NCBI GenBank assembly: GCA_030831945.1
Contig: JAURKC010000026.1
Location: 1 to 39,834 of the forward strand
Length of the DNA stretch: 39,834 bases
Source of the DNA: Ferruginibacter sp.
Lineage (GTDB): Bacteria; Bacteroidota; Bacteroidia; Chitinophagales; Chitinophagaceae
Reading direction: 5' to 3'
Made by a program: the position numbers and the translations under genes. Shown one piece after another: positions 9,080-18,210 of this stretch. The notes below the pieces were generated by a model. It was not told the origin of the DNA, ran no database searches, and worked only from the letters and a program-made list of their open reading frames with translations. Positions within the stretch are counted from its first letter, which is position 1. The number at the start of each line of letters is the position of its first letter.

Positions 9080-11224
9080 TTAAGTAGTCTTAAAAATTGC
9101 GTCTTCTATAAAAGGTTGGTTCCTTAATCTTTTACCAGTGGCTTTGAATATCGCATTCGCTACTGCTCCTCCTGTTGGTGGTAATGCAGGTTCTCCTAAT
9201 CCAGTTGGCTCTATTCCATTATTTACAAAGTGAGGCTCAACTTCAGGAACATCTTTCATTCTGATTAAACGGTAGGTGTTAAAATTATTTTGCTCTGCCG
9301 CACCATTTTTAAAAGATAATTTTCCGTACATAGCATGCCCCATTCCATCTACAACACCACCCATTACTTGTTGGCGTGCACCACCTAGGTTAACCACTTC
9401 ACCACAATCAGCAATTGCATATATTTTTTTCACTACTGGTTTTCCAGCTTGCATAATTACTTCGCAAACTTGCGCCACATAAGATGCGTGCGAAAAATAA
9501 ACGCTAAAACCTTGGGATACACCTTTCTTTTTGCCCCATCCAGATTTTTCGGCCGCCAATTTTATGACTCCTTCCATTCTGGCAATATCATATTTGATGG
9601 TACCTACAGGGTTACTTTTTGCTCTTGCTAATAGATCTAGTCTAAACTGAACGGGGTCCTTACCCATTGCTGTTGCAACTTCATCTAAAAACGCTTGTTC
9701 TGCAAAAGCTAAAAAATTAGTGATCGGAGCTCTCCAAGCACCTGTAGTAATAGCCGATTTATGTTCTACTGCTTCTATTAATAAATTGTCAATTGCTCCA
9801 GAAGGGAAATTGTCCTCACGGGTAGGACTACCCGAATTAATTCCTACACCACGGCATTTGTATCCAGTCAAATTACCACTACTATCAATAGCTGCTTCAA
9901 ATCTATACTTTACCGCTGGACGGTAACTACCACCAGTAATATCATCTTCTCTAGTCCAGATTAACTTTATAGGAGCCTTAACGATGCTAGATAATTCAGC
10001 GGCTTCCACTACATAATCAAATTTCAGCCTTCTTCCAAATCCTCCGCCTAAACGAGTTATTTGTAAGGTGATTTTATCTTCAGGAATACCTAATAATTTA
10101 GATGTGGCACTCCGAGCGCTAGCAGGTGTTTGGGTTGGACCAACCAACTCAACTCCGTCTGGTCTTACGTGAGCGAAAAAATTCATTGGTTCCATGGGTG
10201 AATGGGACAAGAATGGTCCTTGATATTCACTTTTAATAATTTTTGCTGCGTTAGCAAAAGCAGCTGCAACATCACCATTTTTTCTTTTAACAGTAACATT
10301 GCCGTTATCTAATAAATTGGAGAAAATAGCATTATGGTCGGAAGTGCTTTCTGGTGTTCCTCCATCATTTTCATATTCGATGACTAATAATTTTCTAGCC
10401 TTATTAACTTCCCAAGTTGACTTACCAACTACGGCAACATTATTTTTGAAAACTACTACATCTACAACACCAGGCATTGCTTTAGCTGCAGCAGAATCTA
10501 CTGATTTTATTTTGGTACCAAAAGCTTTAGGCCGTTGTATCATTGCATACAGCATGCCTTCTCTGTAAAAGTCAAGTCCAAATAAAGGTTTACCAGTTAC
10601 AATACTTTTATTGGCAACATTTTTTACAATTTTACCAATAAGGGTAAAGTCTTTTCTATCTTTTAAAGGAACATTTTTAGGAACTTCAATAGCAGCAGCT
10701 TGAACAGCTAAACTACCATAACTTAATTTTTTGCCAGACTGAGCATGAATGACCATTCCGTTTTTGGCGGTACATTCACTCGCAGGCACATTCCATTGAT
10801 TGGCTGCTGCTTGCACTAGCATATATTTCGCAGTAGCTCCAGCAGTTCTTAATCTTTTCCATGAGTGAGGAATAGCACCACTACCTCCAGTAAGTTGTCT
10901 GTCAAAACTTTTTGTATCTAGGGGAGCTTGAATCACTTTTACTTTTGTCCAATCCGCCTCTAGTTCCTCAGCTATAATCATAGAGAAAGAGGTCATGATA
11001 TTTTGCCCTAATTCAGGATTAGGCGAAAGAATGGTGATTACACCATCTGTATCGATTGATAAATAACTATTGAACCCTTTCTTTTCAGCGGCAAGCAAAT
11101 CGGTGATGGCTACTGGAATAGCAGCATCAGTTTCGAGCCAGCTAAAACCTAGTAGCAGACCGCCACCAGTAAGGGCGCTTATTTTTAGAAAATCTCTTCG
11201 GCTATTTTGAGTATTGGTAGACAT
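9080..11224 (-). CDS. Molybdopterin-binding subunit of xanthine dehydrogenase/isoquinoline 1-oxidoreductase-type hydroxylase
   Basis: 714-residue large subunit of a molybdenum hydroxylase, IorB-like. It starts with a twin-arginine signal (NSRRDFLKISALTGG), so the folded cofactor-loaded enzyme is likely exported to the periplasm. Molybdopterin-domain blocks are present: LGGGFGRRLKFDYVVEAA, TGAWRAP, and GLGEPALPPTGGAVANAIFKATGKRLR near the C-terminus. Its partner is the 2Fe-2S subunit 4 bases upstream. Such two-subunit enzymes lack the FAD subunit and pass electrons to a cytochrome or other acceptor; none is encoded next to them here. Substrates in this family range from N-heterocycles to aldehydes, and the sequence does not choose between them. 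Confidence 0.93.
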   Translation of the reverse strand: MSTNTQNSRRDFLKISALTGGGLLLGFSWLETDAAIPVAITDLLAAEKKGFNSYLSIDTDGVITILSPNPELGQNIMTSFSMIIAEELEADWTKVKVIQAPLDTKSFDRQLTGGSGAIPHSWKRLRTAGATAKYMLVQAAANQWNVPASECTAKNGMVIHAQSGKKLSYGSLAVQAAAIEVPKNVPLKDRKDFTLIGKIVKNVANKSIVTGKPLFGLDFYREGMLYAMIQRPKAFGTKIKSVDSAAAKAMPGVVDVVVFKNNVAVVGKSTWEVNKARKLLVIEYENDGGTPESTSDHNAIFSNLLDNGNVTVKRKNGDVAAAFANAAKIIKSEYQGPFLSHSPMEPMNFFAHVRPDGVELVGPTQTPASARSATSKLLGIPEDKITLQITRLGGGFGRRLKFDYVVEAAELSSIVKAPIKLIWTREDDITGGSYRPAVKYRFEAAIDSSGNLTGYKCRGVGINSGSPTREDNFPSGAIDNLLIEAVEHKSAITTGAWRAPITNFLAFAEQAFLDEVATAMGKDPVQFRLDLLARAKSNPVGTIKYDIARMEGVIKLAAEKSGWGKKKGVSQGFSVYFSHASYVAQVCEVIMQAGKPVVKKIYAIADCGEVVNLGGARQQVMGGVVDGMGHAMYGKLSFKNGAAEQNNFNTYRLIRMKDVPEVEPHFVNNGIEPTGLGEPALPPTGGAVANAIFKATGKRLRNQPFIEDAIFKTT

Positions 11225-11228
11225 GATA

Positions 11229-11687
11229 TTAGATTTTTTTACTTGCTACTTTAATGGCTTCATGAATGCGGTGATAAGCACCGCATCTGCAGATATTTCC
11301 CTGCATCGCATTATTAATTTCTTCAGAACTTGGGTGTGGATTTTTTTTGAGTAGTGCAGCAGCTGTCATCAGTTGACCAGCTTGACAATAGCCACATTGA
11401 GCTACATCTACCTCATCCCAGGCGGTTTGCAAAGGATGATCACCATTCGCCGAAAGGCCTTCAATGGTGGTTACGGCTGAATTTTTAACAGCAGAAACTG
11501 GTAATACGCAGGATCTTACTGCAGTACCATTTACATGAACCGTACAAGCGCCGCATTGTGCAATACCGCAGCCGTATTTAGTTCCCACTAGTCCAAGGTG
11601 GTCTCTTAAAACCCATAAAAGAGGGGTGTCTTCAGCTACATCGGGCTGGTATTGTTTACCATTAATTGACAGTTTGAATATTGGCAT
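11229..11687 (-). CDS. (2Fe-2S)-binding subunit of molybdenum hydroxylase (IorA type)
   Basis: 152 residues, the typical length for the small subunit. Two [2Fe-2S] clusters can be placed from eight Cys: the plant-ferredoxin-like set C40, C45, C48 and C60 ([11 protein letters not shown] and later RSC), and the helical-domain set C98, C101, C133 and C135 (CGYC and CRC). It transfers electrons from the molybdenum centre of the downstream subunit. It has no signal peptide of its own, so export would be by hitch-hiking on the Tat signal of the large subunit. First gene of a two-gene operon; no clear TAnnTTTG promoter was found upstream. Confidence 0.95.
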   Translation of the reverse strand: MPIFKLSINGKQYQPDVAEDTPLLWVLRDHLGLVGTKYGCGIAQCGACTVHVNGTAVRSCVLPVSAVKNSAVTTIEGLSANGDHPLQTAWDEVDVAQCGYCQAGQLMTAAALLKKNPHPSSEEINNAMQGNICRCGAYHRIHEAIKVASKKI

Positions 11688-11932
11688 AAAAAACTTATTT
11701 TATAATAATACTTAAAAATAAGTAAAAATCTTTACTAAAAATATAGTAGGACTAAAAATTTGTTTACTTAAAGGCGACCTCTTTTGGTAGACTATTTTAC
11801 CTATAAAAAGAATGGAATTGTTATCCTTATTTACATACGCTAATTTTTTATAATATCATAAAATTGATAACAAAAATGCTGATTGAAAGATTCAGCCAAT
11901 GATAATAGGGGAAAGTGAAGGGATTAAATCAA

Positions 11933-11978
11933 AAATCCTGAATCTGGCAACTTTAATTCATTGCTTGATTCAGGATTT
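11933..11978 (-). terminator. Terminator downstream of tRNA-Gln
   Basis: A perfect 12-bp inverted repeat (AAATCCTGAATC at 11933-11944 and its complement at 11967-11978) with a 22-base loop. On the minus strand the stem ends in a T run and begins 3 bases beyond the tRNA 3' end, so it probably ends the tRNA transcript. Between 11688 and 11932 no gene was recognised; the stretch is AT-rich. Confidence 0.75.
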
Positions 11979-11981
11979 AAG

Positions 11982-12052
11982 TTGGGTTACTAGGATTCGA
12001 ACCTAGACGGACAGAATCAAAATCTGTAGTGCTACCATTACACTATAACCCA
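11982..12052 (-). tRNA. tRNA-Gln (anticodon TTG)
   Basis: On the minus strand the sequence folds as a full cloverleaf of 71 nt. The acceptor stem is TGGGTTA/TAACCCA, the D arm is closed by GTG/CAC around TAATGGTAGC, the anticodon arm is ACAGA-TTTTGAT-TCTGT with anticodon TTG, and the T arm is CTAGG-TTCGAAT-CCTAG. Discriminator base A. No CCA is encoded. It reads CAA (and CAG by wobble). It is separate from the hem operon upstream. Confidence 0.96.
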
Positions 12053-12227
12053 ATCTAACACTCAAAATTTCTTTTGAGAGAGCAAATTTAGTCTTTGCAG
12101 TTAAAATAGCCAAAACCAATTGCAAAAAAACGGGTATTTAGATTCAAAAAATTTAAAATCCACGCTACTTCTGTATTATAAACGACTGATTGTACCTAGA
12201 ATAGTCAAATGGAACTTATGATCTTAA

Positions 12228-13508
12228 TTAATATTGATCAAAACTGTCAATTGCAGAGATGGTTTTGTCCAAATCTTCATAACTAAGCGCATTGTTTAAA
12301 AACCAACTTTCATAAGCGGAAGGAGGTAGGTAAATACCATTTTTCAGTAGGTGATGAAATAGTTTGTTGAAAAGTGGAATATTAGCTTTTGAAGCTGATT
12401 CAAAATCAATAATTGCATGATTGCAAAAGTGCAGACTAATCATACTGCCTATTTGGTTGACACGAAAATTGATTCCCTTTTTTGATAGTACCCTCTTAAT
12501 GCCCTCACCGAGATAGTTGGTTTTTGTATTTAGCTCATCGTAAATAGCTGGGTTGTTTTTTAATTCATTTAGCAAAGTATATCCAGCAATCATTGCAATT
12601 GGATTGCCGCTGAGCGTTCCAGCTTGGTAAACATTTCCAACAGGGGCTATATGCTGCATGATTTCTTTTTTTCCTCCAAATGCACCTACTGGCATTCCTC
12701 CGCCAATAACTTTTCCATAGGTTACTAAGTCGGCAGCAATATTTAATTTTTCCTGTGCTCCACCGGCTCCTAGTCTAAACCCTGTCATCACTTCATCAAA
12801 AATAAATACAATGTTTTGCTCATCACATAATTTCCGAAGCCCTTCTAAAAATCCAGGTTGGGGAAGTATGCACCCCATATTGCCTGCCACTGGTTCAATA
12901 ATAATAGCAGCAATTTCAGATTGATTCTCATCAATCAATTGCTTTACTGCTTCTAGATTATTGTAAGGAGCAGTTAAAGTGTCATTAGAAACTCCTGCTG
13001 TAATGCCGGGTACATTTTGAATATTAAAGGAAGCAACACCGCTTCCTGCTTTCACTAAAAAGGCGTCTGCATGCCCATGATAATTCCCTTCAAATTTGAT
13101 GATTTTATTTTTTCCAGTAAATCCTCTTGCTAGTCTTACTGCACTCATACAAGCTTCAGTACCACTACTTACCATTCTTATCTGATCTACATTAGGAGCC
13201 ATACTAATAATGAGTTCGGCCATATCAATCTCTAATTCAGTAGGTGCACCAAAAGAGGTAGAATGAATAGCTTTTTGCTGAATGGCTTTTACAATAGGTT
13301 CGTGCGCATGTCCCAAAATCATTGGTCCCCAAGAAGCAATGAAATCAATGTATTGATTGTCATCTGCATCAAACAAGTAGGCGCCTTTTGCTTTTTTAAT
13401 GAATACAGGTGAACCACCAACACTTTTAAATGCTCTAACAGGTGAGTTTACACCACCGGGAATCGACCGCTGGGCTCTTTCAAATAATTCTATACTTTTA
13501 TTAATCAT
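12228..13508 (-). CDS. hemL: Glutamate-1-semialdehyde 2,1-aminomutase
   Basis: 426 residues, full length. It is a PLP enzyme converting glutamate-1-semialdehyde to 5-aminolevulinate, the second step of the C5 route. The PLP lysine is K266 in [14 protein letters not shown]. Other blocks are [18 protein letters not shown]-like [16 protein letters not shown] and [10 protein letters not shown]. It follows hemB by 9 bases and is the last gene of the minus-strand hem operon, although its substrate is made by the first gene, hemA. Confidence 0.98.
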   Translation of the reverse strand: MINKSIELFERAQRSIPGGVNSPVRAFKSVGGSPVFIKKAKGAYLFDADDNQYIDFIASWGPMILGHAHEPIVKAIQQKAIHSTSFGAPTELEIDMAELIISMAPNVDQIRMVSSGTEACMSAVRLARGFTGKNKIIKFEGNYHGHADAFLVKAGSGVASFNIQNVPGITAGVSNDTLTAPYNNLEAVKQLIDENQSEIAAIIIEPVAGNMGCILPQPGFLEGLRKLCDEQNIVFIFDEVMTGFRLGAGGAQEKLNIAADLVTYGKVIGGGMPVGAFGGKKEIMQHIAPVGNVYQAGTLSGNPIAMIAGYTLLNELKNNPAIYDELNTKTNYLGEGIKRVLSKKGINFRVNQIGSMISLHFCNHAIIDFESASKANIPLFNKLFHHLLKNGIYLPPSAYESWFLNNALSYEDLDKTISAIDSFDQY

Positions 13509-13517
13509 TTGGTGGGT

Positions 13518-14498
13518 TTATAATTCTTCTAAGATCCTCACTGCATCCTTGGCAAAGTAAGTGGCAATCAAATCTGCTCCAGCTCTTTTAATGGAAGTGA
13601 GACTTTCTACAATAGCTTTATCTTCTTGCAGCCATCCCATTTTTGAAGCGGCTTTTATCATCGCATATTCACCACTTACTTGATAGGCACTCACTGGAAC
13701 GTCTACTGCATTTTTTATTTCTCTAATAATATCAAGATAGCTCATGGCGGGTTTTATCATTACAATATCTGCACCCTCTTCTATGTCCATCATTGTTTCT
13801 TTGATAGCTTCTACTCGATTGGAATAATCCATCTGATAAGTTTTTTTGTCACCAAAACCAGGCGCACTATCTAAGGCATCACGAAAGGGTCCATAAAAGC
13901 AGGAAGCATATTTGGCACTATAAGCCATGATTCCTGTTTGAGTAAAATTATTTTGTTCAAAAGCTTCTCGAATAGCACCAATCCTTCCATCCATCATATC
14001 ACTAGGAGCTACCATGTCTGCACCCGCAGTAGCATGACTCAGACTCATCTTTACCAAGGCTTCTACGGTTGCATCATTTACAATTTGACCGTCTTTTACA
14101 ATACCATCATGACCATAACTAGAGTAGGGATCTAGTGCTACATCCGTCATGATTATAATTTCTGGTACGGCCTCTTTTATCGCTTTAATAGCTCTTTGCA
14201 TCAGCCCATTTGGGTTCCAAGATTCCTTACCCGTATTATCTTTTGTATCATCGGCTGCTTTTACAAAAAGCAATACAGCTTTAATACCCATGCTCCATAA
14301 CTCCTTTACTTCTTTCACCGTTCCGTCAATGGATCTTCTGTAATAGCCAGGCATCGACGGAATTTCAAAAGCAATATCATTTCCTTCATCAACAAACAAA
14401 GGAGCAATAAAATTAGAAGGATGTAAAACCGTTTCTGCGACCAAATTTCTGATAGCAGCATTTTTTCTCAGTATCCGGTTTCTTCTTTGTAAATACAT
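13518..14498 (-). CDS. hemB: Porphobilinogen synthase (delta-aminolevulinic acid dehydratase)
   Basis: 326 residues. It condenses two 5-aminolevulinate molecules to porphobilinogen. The two Schiff-base lysines are K196 (MAYSAKYAS) and K249 (VMIKPAMSYLD). The metal-site region reads DVALDPYSSYGHDG, so the three Cys of the zinc-dependent type are absent and a magnesium-type enzyme is expected. Its start is preceded by a copy of the hairpin repeat (14534-14746) and by the four-helix-bundle gene, which separate it from hemF. Confidence 0.98.
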   Translation of the reverse strand: MYLQRRNRILRKNAAIRNLVAETVLHPSNFIAPLFVDEGNDIAFEIPSMPGYYRRSIDGTVKEVKELWSMGIKAVLLFVKAADDTKDNTGKESWNPNGLMQRAIKAIKEAVPEIIIMTDVALDPYSSYGHDGIVKDGQIVNDATVEALVKMSLSHATAGADMVAPSDMMDGRIGAIREAFEQNNFTQTGIMAYSAKYASCFYGPFRDALDSAPGFGDKKTYQMDYSNRVEAIKETMMDIEEGADIVMIKPAMSYLDIIREIKNAVDVPVSAYQVSGEYAMIKAASKMGWLQEDKAIVESLTSIKRAGADLIATYFAKDAVRILEEL

Positions 14499-14533
14499 GA
14501 ATTATGTTTTAATCTTTTTTGAACTAAAAATTT

Positions 14534-14746
14534 ATGATGTCTGATGTATGATTTCTGATGTCTGATTTTTTTCGGATCGAATATTTTTCTTCATTCGAAA
14601 TCTTTTTTTGACTTACTTATTCAAGTAAAACTGAAATCCATCAAATTTAATTAAATCAGACATCAGACATCAGAAATCAGACATCAGAAATCGGACATCA
14701 GACATTAAAAAATCAGAAAATCATACATCCTTAAATCAGTCATTAA
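14534..14746. repeat. Hairpin repeat copy A (between hemB and the S23-family gene)
   Basis: The left arm (about 14534-14570) is a degenerate TCTGATG/TCTGATT heptamer array. The core (14571-14655) includes CATTCGAAATC, TCTTTTT and a small palindrome TTACTT-ATTC-AAGTAA. The right arm (about 14655-14746) is the complementary array of AATCAGA and CATCAGA heptamers. Arms and core can pair into a long imperfect hairpin. The right arm contains the stop codon of the four-helix-bundle gene. Copies B and C share the core in the same + strand orientation. Confidence 0.9.
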
Positions 14747-15113
14747 TTTGACTTTGTTGCTTATTATTTGCTTTAGCTGTTTTATCGGTGGCTGCAAAAA
14801 TAGCAGTTAATTCATTTGCTTCTTTAATCAATTGTCTTATTTGTTCGCCCTTAATCAGTTCAGCTTCTTCTATTATCTCTAACCAGTAATGTGTTTCATC
14901 TGCTTCTTCTAAAACAATCTCAACCTTATAAATAAAGTCCTTCGATGATTTTGCCCTTGCAGTTGCTCGGTAATTTGCTCCTACTGAACCTGCAGATCTT
15001 ATAATTTGTTTTGCTATTTCGTAACCTGCAGCATTTTTCGGTAATTTTTCACAAAGTTGTATTACATCAATGTGAAATTTTTTTGTTCTTTTTTGAAGTG
15101 TATGCCTGTCCAT
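14736..15113 (-). CDS. Four-helix-bundle protein, S23/23S rRNA intervening-sequence protein (IVP) family
   Basis: 125 residues, predicted all-helical. The family signature is clear: IIRSAGSVGANYRATARAKSSK followed by DFIYKVEIVLEEADETHYWLEII. The family is named for proteins encoded in insertions within 23S rRNA genes, but many Bacteroidota members lie elsewhere, and its function is unknown; the Avd accessory protein of diversity-generating retroelements has a related fold. Here no rRNA is present. The gene sits inside the hem operon, same strand, between hemF and hemB, bracketed by two direct copies of a hairpin repeat. Its TGA stop lies within the repeat, and the tail (NNKQQSQIND) looks low-complexity. 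The arrangement suggests it arrived with the repeats as a unit. Confidence 0.9.
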   Translation of the reverse strand: MDRHTLQKRTKKFHIDVIQLCEKLPKNAAGYEIAKQIIRSAGSVGANYRATARAKSSKDFIYKVEIVLEEADETHYWLEIIEEAELIKGEQIRQLIKEANELTAIFAATDKTAKANNKQQSQIND

Positions 15114-15185
15114 TGTAATTTTATATTTACATAGGTAAAGTACAATTCAAAATTGGTAATTCTTTATTTTTTTACAAGGGCTTTA

Positions 15186-15397
15186 GTCGGATGTCTGATG
15201 TCTGATTTTTTTCATCGAATATTTTTTCTCCATTCTAAATCTTTTTCATGACTTACTTATCCTAGTAAAAAAAGATCCATTAAATTTAACTAAATCAGCG
15301 ATCATACATCCCTACATCAGACATCCTTACATCAGACATCCTTACATCAGCCATCAAAAAATCAGCCATCAGACATCCTTACATCAGCCATCAGCCA
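15186..15397. repeat. Hairpin repeat copy B (between the S23-family gene and hemF)
   Basis: The left arm (15186-15213) reads GGATGTCTGATGTCTGATT. The core (15214-15293) carries ATCTTTTT and AAAAAGAT flanking TTACT-TATCCT-AGTAA. The right arm (15294-15397) is an array of CATCAGA-like heptamers and abuts the hemF stop codon at 15398-15400. The core orientation matches copies A and C. Within the right arm, TACATCAGACATCCT is tandemly repeated at 15313-15327 and 15328-15342, followed by a partial third unit. Confidence 0.9.
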
Positions 15398-16372
15398 TTA
15401 AATCCAATCCACAGGTTTCAAACAAGCCTGCAATAATTTATCTTCTTCCGAACCTGAAATGGGTTGATAATCGTATTCAAATCTTACAGTAGGAGGCAGA
15501 CTCATTAAAATACTTTCTATTCTTCCATTGGTTTTTAATCCAAACAATGTTCCACGATCGTGTACTAAATTAAATTCCGTGTATCGACCACGCCTAATTT
15601 CTTGCCAGAATTTGTTTTCAGCAGTGTAAGTCATGTGTTTTCTTCTTTCAACAATTGGAATATAGGCTGCTATAAATCCTTGTCCACAGGCTTTTGCAAA
15701 TGAAAACCAATAGTCAATATTTTTTTCATCTATAGCTCTTTTGTAATCATAAAAAATTCCTCCAATACCCCTGCGTTCATTATTTCGATGGGTATTTACA
15801 AAATAATCATCGCATACTTTTTTAAAGTCGCGATAAAAACTAGGATCAAATTGATCACAAATATTTTTATAAGATTGATGAAAATGTTTGGCATCCTCCT
15901 CAAATAAATAATAAGGGGTAAGGTCGGTGCCACCACCAAACCATCGATCCATCACTTTACCTTTGGTGTCATATAATTCAAACATTCGGTAGTTGCAATG
16001 AACAGTGGGTACAAAGGGGTTGATTGGGTGTATCACCGAACTAAGTCCACAGGCAAACCAACTATCCCCGTCAATTTTTAATTGCGCGCGCATAATATCG
16101 GTCACTTTTCCATAAACGATGGAGCTGTTTACACCTCCTTTTTCAATTACTTTTCCATTGCTGATAATTCTTGTTTTACCACCTCCACCTTCGGGTCTTT
16201 CCCAACGATCCTCTTTGAATTTTACGCTACCATCTGATTTTTCTAAAGCAATACAAATGTCATCCTGAAGTTGATGGATGAAACTGATCCAACGATCGCG
16301 AAAATTTTCATCCAAGCCTTCAATAAGGGAGGGAATATTTTTTGACGATATATTGATGTTGGATGGATACAC
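15398..16372 (-). CDS. hemF: Oxygen-dependent coproporphyrinogen III oxidase
   Basis: 324 residues. It oxidatively decarboxylates coproporphyrinogen III to protoporphyrinogen IX with O2, implying aerobic or microaerobic life. Blocks seen are ERPEGGGGKTRI, VHCNYRMFEL, WFGGGTDLTPYYLFEEDAKHF, RRGIGGIFYDY, RRGRYTEFNLVHDRGT and SLPPTVRFEYDY. The first codon appears to be GTG at 16370-16372; no ATG is available before the conserved region, so the exact start is uncertain. The stop codon directly touches repeat copy B. Confidence 0.97.
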   Translation of the reverse strand: MYPSNINISSKNIPSLIEGLDENFRDRWISFIHQLQDDICIALEKSDGSVKFKEDRWERPEGGGGKTRIISNGKVIEKGGVNSSIVYGKVTDIMRAQLKIDGDSWFACGLSSVIHPINPFVPTVHCNYRMFELYDTKGKVMDRWFGGGTDLTPYYLFEEDAKHFHQSYKNICDQFDPSFYRDFKKVCDDYFVNTHRNNERRGIGGIFYDYKRAIDEKNIDYWFSFAKACGQGFIAAYIPIVERRKHMTYTAENKFWQEIRRGRYTEFNLVHDRGTLFGLKTNGRIESILMSLPPTVRFEYDYQPISGSEEDKLLQACLKPVDWI

Positions 16373-16408
16373 GATATCTTTTATAGAAAAAATTATTGAT
16401 TTTAGAGT

Positions 16409-17437
16409 TTACCTATATTCTTTCACGGCATCCACAAATGCTCTAGCATGGTCTACTGGAATATTGGGCGTTATACCATGTCCTAAATTGGCAATGTAAT
16501 TTTGTACACCAAACGCATCAATCATTTCTTTTACTGCTTTTTTTATTTCAGGGATAGGGGCTAATAATTTGGCGGGATCAAAATTACCTTGCAATACAAT
16601 TTTATTATTAGTAAGCTGTCTAGCATATTCAGGGCTGATACACCAATCTATACCAACACCTGCAGCACTACTTTCACTTAGCTCTTTGAGCGCATACCAA
16701 CTTCCTTTTGGAAAAAGAATGACAGGCACATCATCTTTGAGCGCATCCGCTATTTGTAATAAGTAAGGCTGTGCGAATATTTTAAAATCTGCCGGGCTTA
16801 ACGAACCTGCCCAACTATCAAATAGCTGAACGGTGTCTGCACCTGCACGCGCCTGTAATTTCAAATAACTAATGGTGATATCAGTGATTTTTTGCAGTAA
16901 CTGGTGAGCTAATAAAGGTTGGGTGTAGGCAAACTGCTTGGCCTTTTCCCATGTCTTACTTCCCTTACCTTCTACCATATAACAAAGGATGGTCCAAGGG
17001 GCACCGGCAAAACCAATCAGTGGAACTCTTCCATTTAATTCTCTTTTCGTTAGCGACAATGCATCATACATATAGCGTAAACTATCCTCTGCTCCATCAG
17101 TGATTAATTCATCAATATCTTTTTGTGTTTCAATAATTTTCGGAAGGGAAGGACCTTTCCCTTCTTCCATCAATACTTTCAGTCCCATAGCTTGGGGAAT
17201 CACTAGTATGTCAGAGAAGATAATTGCAGCGTCTACACCAATTTGATCTATAGGCTGCAAAGTAATTTCACAGGCCAACTCAGGCGTTTGAACCCTTGTA
17301 AAGAAATCGTATTTGGCTTTTAATTTTAAATAGTCGGGCAAGTACCTGCCTGCTTGACGCATCATCCAAACTGGCGGACGCTCAACTTTTTCTTTTCTTA
17401 AAACCCTTAGCAAAAGGTCATTTTTAATTGCAGACAT
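16409..17437 (-). CDS. hemE: Uroporphyrinogen decarboxylase
   Basis: 342 residues, full length. It removes four carboxyl groups from uroporphyrinogen III to give coproporphyrinogen III. The signature RQAGRY is at residues 27-32 ([13 protein letters not shown]). Other blocks include [24 protein letters not shown], the [16 protein letters not shown] block and [14 protein letters not shown]. It is the fourth gene of the minus-strand hem operon, 71 bases after hemD and 36 before hemF. Confidence 0.98.
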   Translation of the reverse strand: MSAIKNDLLLRVLRKEKVERPPVWMMRQAGRYLPDYLKLKAKYDFFTRVQTPELACEITLQPIDQIGVDAAIIFSDILVIPQAMGLKVLMEEGKGPSLPKIIETQKDIDELITDGAEDSLRYMYDALSLTKRELNGRVPLIGFAGAPWTILCYMVEGKGSKTWEKAKQFAYTQPLLAHQLLQKITDITISYLKLQARAGADTVQLFDSWAGSLSPADFKIFAQPYLLQIADALKDDVPVILFPKGSWYALKELSESSAAGVGIDWCISPEYARQLTNNKIVLQGNFDPAKLLAPIPEIKKAVKEMIDAFGVQNYIANLGHGITPNIPVDHARAFVDAVKEYR

Positions 17438-17508
17438 TTATTTATTAAAATGAAGATTTATAAAATGTTGTGAAAGTTTTTTTTGATTAAATAGTTTTTT
17501 TTGAATAG

Positions 17509-18210
17509 TTAAGCATTAAAAAAATTAATCATTGTTTTTGCAAGATTTTCTTTTCCTGGTTCATTTGAAATGACGACTTTATTATTGCTGTGTTTTTTTA
17601 ATTCTTTTGCAGTAGTATTTCCTATAGCAAAAAGCACTGTATTCTCTACTGCTTTGTTTTTGGTAAAAAAACTCTCTACCGCACTAGGGCTAAAAAATAG
17701 TATGCCATCATATTGTTTTTGAATGAGGTGATGGGTTGCAGTCGTTTCATAAACAATTGTCTCCTTTGCTTCTATTGAATGTTGTTTTAATAGTTCAGGT
17801 AACTCATCTCTTCGTTGGTCTCCACAAAAGAAAATAAGTTTTTCTTTAGGTTGATCTTTTATTATTTGCTTTGCAAGAGAAGCTGCATCATTTGCAGTTC
17901 CTGCAATAGCATTTTGTCCAAAAAATTTCACTACCAACTGTTGAGTAGTGGTGCCCATACAATATATTTTCCAGTTCGGTTGATGTTCTTTAATCTGGTT
18001 GCCAACTACTTCTACTGCATTCATGCTTGTAAAAACAACAGTGGCTGTTTCTTTCAAGGTATTTTCAATTTCCTTATCAACCAGTTTTGATTGAATAGGA
18101 TTGGTTTCTATAAATGTAAGTTCATCAATATCAATACCAGCGTCTCGTGCATCTTTAATCAGCGATTGCTGTATAGGTCGGGTACTTAATATTTGAATTC
18201 TATTTTCCAT
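17509..18210 (-). CDS. hemD: Uroporphyrinogen-III synthase
   Basis: 233 residues. It cyclises hydroxymethylbilane with inversion of ring D. The family is poorly conserved; support comes from the N-terminal IQILSTRPIQQSLI, the VVFTSMNAVEVV block, the C-terminal ILFFSPSAVESFF and AIGNTTAKELKK, and from position right after hemC. The frame is open to 18240, but the ATG at 18208-18210 is preferred: it overlaps the hemC stop by 11 bases, typical of translational coupling. Its product, uroporphyrinogen III, is the branch point to heme here and to siroheme through cobA in the cys operon. Confidence 0.93.
   Translation of the reverse strand: MENRIQILSTRPIQQSLIKDARDAGIDIDELTFIETNPIQSKLVDKEIENTLKETATVVFTSMNAVEVVGNQIKEHQPNWKIYCMGTTTQQLVVKFFGQNAIAGTANDAASLAKQIIKDQPKEKLIFFCGDQRRDELPELLKQHSIEAKETIVYETTATHHLIQKQYDGILFFSPSAVESFFTKNKAVENTVLFAIGNTTAKELKKHSNNKVVISNEPGKENLAKTMINFFNA

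Noticed and set aside
11783..11792. Ten bases on the minus strand (GTCTACCAAA) upstream of iorA identical to part of the cys operator
   Set aside because: It lacks the TAGAC half-site, and a 10-base match is not rare in 40 kb of AT-rich sequence read on both strands.
12061..12078. CTCAAAA-TTTC-TTTTGAG hairpin next to the tRNA
   Set aside because: The stem is short and AT-rich with no T tract in a useful place; chance is likely in such AT-rich DNA.
14655..14746. Regularly spaced ATCAGA repeats as a possible CRISPR array
   Set aside because: The unit is a contiguous 7-bp tandem with no spacers of unique sequence, its complement lies on the other side of a core, and no cas genes are present.
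14736..15113. The S23-family gene as part of a true 23S rRNA intervening sequence
   Set aside because: There is no rRNA sequence anywhere around it; both sides are hem genes.
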